From: Thermoproteota archaeon
GTDB lineage: Archaea > Korarchaeota > JAOZGF01
DNA: 6,889 nt
Reading direction: 5' to 3'
Assembly: GCA_027491845.1 (NCBI GenBank)
Contig: JAOZGF010000058.1
Span: forward strand, 1 to 6,889
In this document: piece by piece, positions 5,628-6,889 of the stretch
How the letters are laid out: every line of letters begins with the position of its first letter
Numbering within the stretch: the first letter of the stretch is position 1
Position numbers and translations under genes: made by a program
Notes under the pieces: generated by a model
Databases searched by the model: none
What the model was told of the DNA's origin: nothing
Seen by the model: the letters and a program-made list of their open reading frames with translations, nothing else

Positions 5628-6629
5628 ATGAACTGGAGAACTTGTTTAGAGCTCTTAAAACTTTCACTATGTATTCTCCTGATATCGCCAGTTTTTGTTC
5701 ATGCCACATATTCACAGGATGGAGAAAATTACGCTTACATAGAGTATAAATCCGTCATGGAGTTCACCACTCCATGGAAAGCAGACCTAGTGGTGGAGAT
5801 AAGGTTTGAAGGAATAGCTGCGCAAATAATGAAAAACATAATAGGTCGAATGGACATTGAAGAAACAGAGAAAGCATGGAGTTCACAGATAAAGTCAACT
5901 TACAATGACAAACCCTGCACAATTTACTCTAACAAGACGGACATCGTCCCACTTATCGCCAGGGGAGTTCAAATGGATTTCATAGGTCTAACGCAAGAAA
6001 ACTTCTTAATGATCCAGATAACCTATGAACTGGAGACGCCTAAAAAAGCTGACGCAAAGGGCTTCCTTTACGAGGAAAGCGAAAACCTTTACTGGGTTCC
6101 AACGATACAGGTTGGAGGAAAATTTATTGACATACCCTTTAATCTATCCAACAGAACTTACGTGTTTCCCTACTACCTAGAAATGACCCATGTTTACCCT
6201 ACGCCTGAATTTAAACGGGTGACAAAAGAAAAAACCTTTCTAACCTGGCTTGCAACTTATCCTCAGGAATTCAGTAAGACCCCGCTAACCATAGTTTTCA
6301 GGGATAAAAGACATTACCCGCTTTTAACAGCAAAGATAAGGGATGCTGAAGAACTCTTAAACAAAACAGAGAAGTGGGCTTTCCTAGGTTTCCAGGGAGA
6401 ACATGAAAAACTAAGAAAAGAGCTGGAAGAAGCTAAAACACTTTTCTACCAGGAAAATTATCAGGACGCTGAAGTCCTGATTAATGATGTGATAAGCAGA
6501 GCATACGAGCTCATAGACAAGGAGGAAGAAAGAATAAGGCTATTGCAGGTTGCCTTAATAATCGTTTCCGTAGCCTCCATAATTGCAGCTGCATGGATCC
6601 TCTATAAATCAAAGAAAGAAAAAAGCTGA
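5628..6629 (+). CDS. Unrecognised secreted, C-terminally membrane-anchored protein
   Basis: I do not recognise this 333-residue protein as a known family. Residues 1-26 look like a Sec signal peptide, with a hydrophobic core (SLCILLISPVFV) and likely cleavage after HA26. Residues 27 to about 230 form an aromatic-rich, probably beta-rich ectodomain with four N-glycosylation sequons: N102-K-T, N172-L-S, N175-R-T and N245-K-T. Residues about 235-303 are highly charged and helical, likely a coiled coil or TPR-like helical pair. A single membrane helix (about 308-326) is followed by the basic tail KSKKEKS. The predicted topology is an outside ectodomain on a stalk with a short cytoplasmic tail. 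It follows uppS by 18 nt, so they are probably cotranscribed. Uses such as an S-layer-associated or glycosylation-related surface protein are speculation from context. Confidence 0.85.
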   Translation: MNWRTCLELLKLSLCILLISPVFVHATYSQDGENYAYIEYKSVMEFTTPWKADLVVEIRFEGIAAQIMKNIIGRMDIEETEKAWSSQIKSTYNDKPCTIYSNKTDIVPLIARGVQMDFIGLTQENFLMIQITYELETPKKADAKGFLYEESENLYWVPTIQVGGKFIDIPFNLSNRTYVFPYYLEMTHVYPTPEFKRVTKEKTFLTWLATYPQEFSKTPLTIVFRDKRHYPLLTAKIRDAEELLNKTEKWAFLGFQGEHEKLRKELEEAKTLFYQENYQDAEVLINDVISRAYELIDKEEERIRLLQVALIIVSVASIIAAAWILYKSKKEKS

Positions 6630-6647
6630 AGAAAATAAAAAAGCCTT

Positions 6648-6702
6648 CCAAGTAATCAGCGTTTTCAAAGAGCTCCTCAACCAGACTTGAGAAACGACTT
6701 GG
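6648..6702. other. Hairpin between convergent genes
   Basis: CCAAGT (6648-6653) pairs with ACTTGG (6697-6702). CGTTTTCAA (6660-6668) pairs with TTGA-g-AAACG (6687-6696), with G6691 bulged. This gives 15 pairs, a 6-nt one-sided bulge and an 18-nt loop. It lies 18 nt after the stop of the membrane-anchored protein gene and 7 nt beyond the stop of the opposite partial gene. It may protect mRNA 3' ends or help separate the convergent transcripts. There is no clear T-tract directly after it on the plus strand. Confidence 0.4.
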
Positions 6703-6709
6703 CCATTAA

Positions 6710-6889
6710 TTAATATTCGTTTGCAGCTTTCATACTGTAAACATGACATTTTCTAGCTACAAAGTCAAAGAACTTAGCCATGTCTTTCCCTTCCTCCCTG
6801 TAACCACTCGTTTTCCTAAGCACAGCTGGAAAACTAAGTTTAACAATGTATTTGAGAGGCTTGTTTTTCGCAAGTGAAACACCGCATGA
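6710..6889 (-). CDS. C-terminal end of an unidentified protein (partial)
   Basis: A minus-strand reading frame stays open from the window edge for 59 codons and ends at TAA (6710-6712). Its start lies outside the window. The visible end is basic and aromatic-rich, with LSFPAVLRKTSGYREEG and FFDFVARKCHVYSMKAANEY. The mixture of residues looks like ordinary protein rather than a chance frame, and the placement is convergent with the preceding gene. I do not recognise the family from this tail. Confidence 0.6.
   Translation of the reverse strand, partial: SCGVSLAKNKPLKYIVKLSFPAVLRKTSGYREEGKDMAKFFDFVARKCHVYSMKAANEY

Overview
The window looks like a piece of an archaeal chromosome. Three things support this: a gene pair for archaeal ether-lipid synthesis (sn-glycerol-1-phosphate dehydrogenase and geranylgeranylglyceryl phosphate synthase), a tRNA-Phe interrupted by introns that fit the archaeal bulge-helix-bulge (BHB) splicing rule, and TATA-type promoters, one of them placed for a leaderless mRNA. 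The DNA is AT-rich with GC-rich tRNA stems. A TACK-lineage archaeon (for example Bathyarchaeia or another Thermoproteota group) is my best guess from the multi-intron tRNA and the protein style, but the lineage is inferred.

Layout. Bases 84-2363 (minus strand) encode a large cytoplasmic molybdenum/tungsten bis-pterin oxidoreductase related to the acetylene hydratase / phenylacetyl-CoA:acceptor oxidoreductase branch; no partner subunit lies next to it here. Bases 2490-2590 and 2606-2678 (plus strand) are tRNA-Phe(GAA) and tRNA-Gln(CTG), probably one transcript. tRNA-Phe appears to carry two introns: 17 nt between mature positions 8 and 9, and 11 nt at the canonical 37/38 site. Bases 2710-2793 hold a 21-pair nested inverted repeat of unknown role.

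Bases 2811-4637 (minus strand) are an operon of egsA followed by the GGGP synthase gene, the two steps that make the first archaeal lipid ether. Transcribed divergently from a shared 180-base region are uppS (4818-5609), a cis-prenyltransferase making the long polyprenyl carrier lipid, and a close downstream gene (5628-6629) for an unrecognised surface protein with a signal peptide, four N-glycosylation sequons, a helical stalk and a C-terminal membrane anchor. A 15-pair hairpin (6648-6702) follows, then the C-terminal end of an unidentified minus-strand gene running off the window (6710-6889).

How the genes fit together. The centre is an isoprenoid/membrane-lipid locus: egsA and GGGPS commit isoprenoids to membrane lipid, while uppS commits them to glycan-carrier lipid, and the two units face away from each other across one promoter region. 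The most unusual features are the structure of the tRNA-Phe gene and the intergenic inverted repeat. I see no CRISPR array, intact mobile element or defence system.
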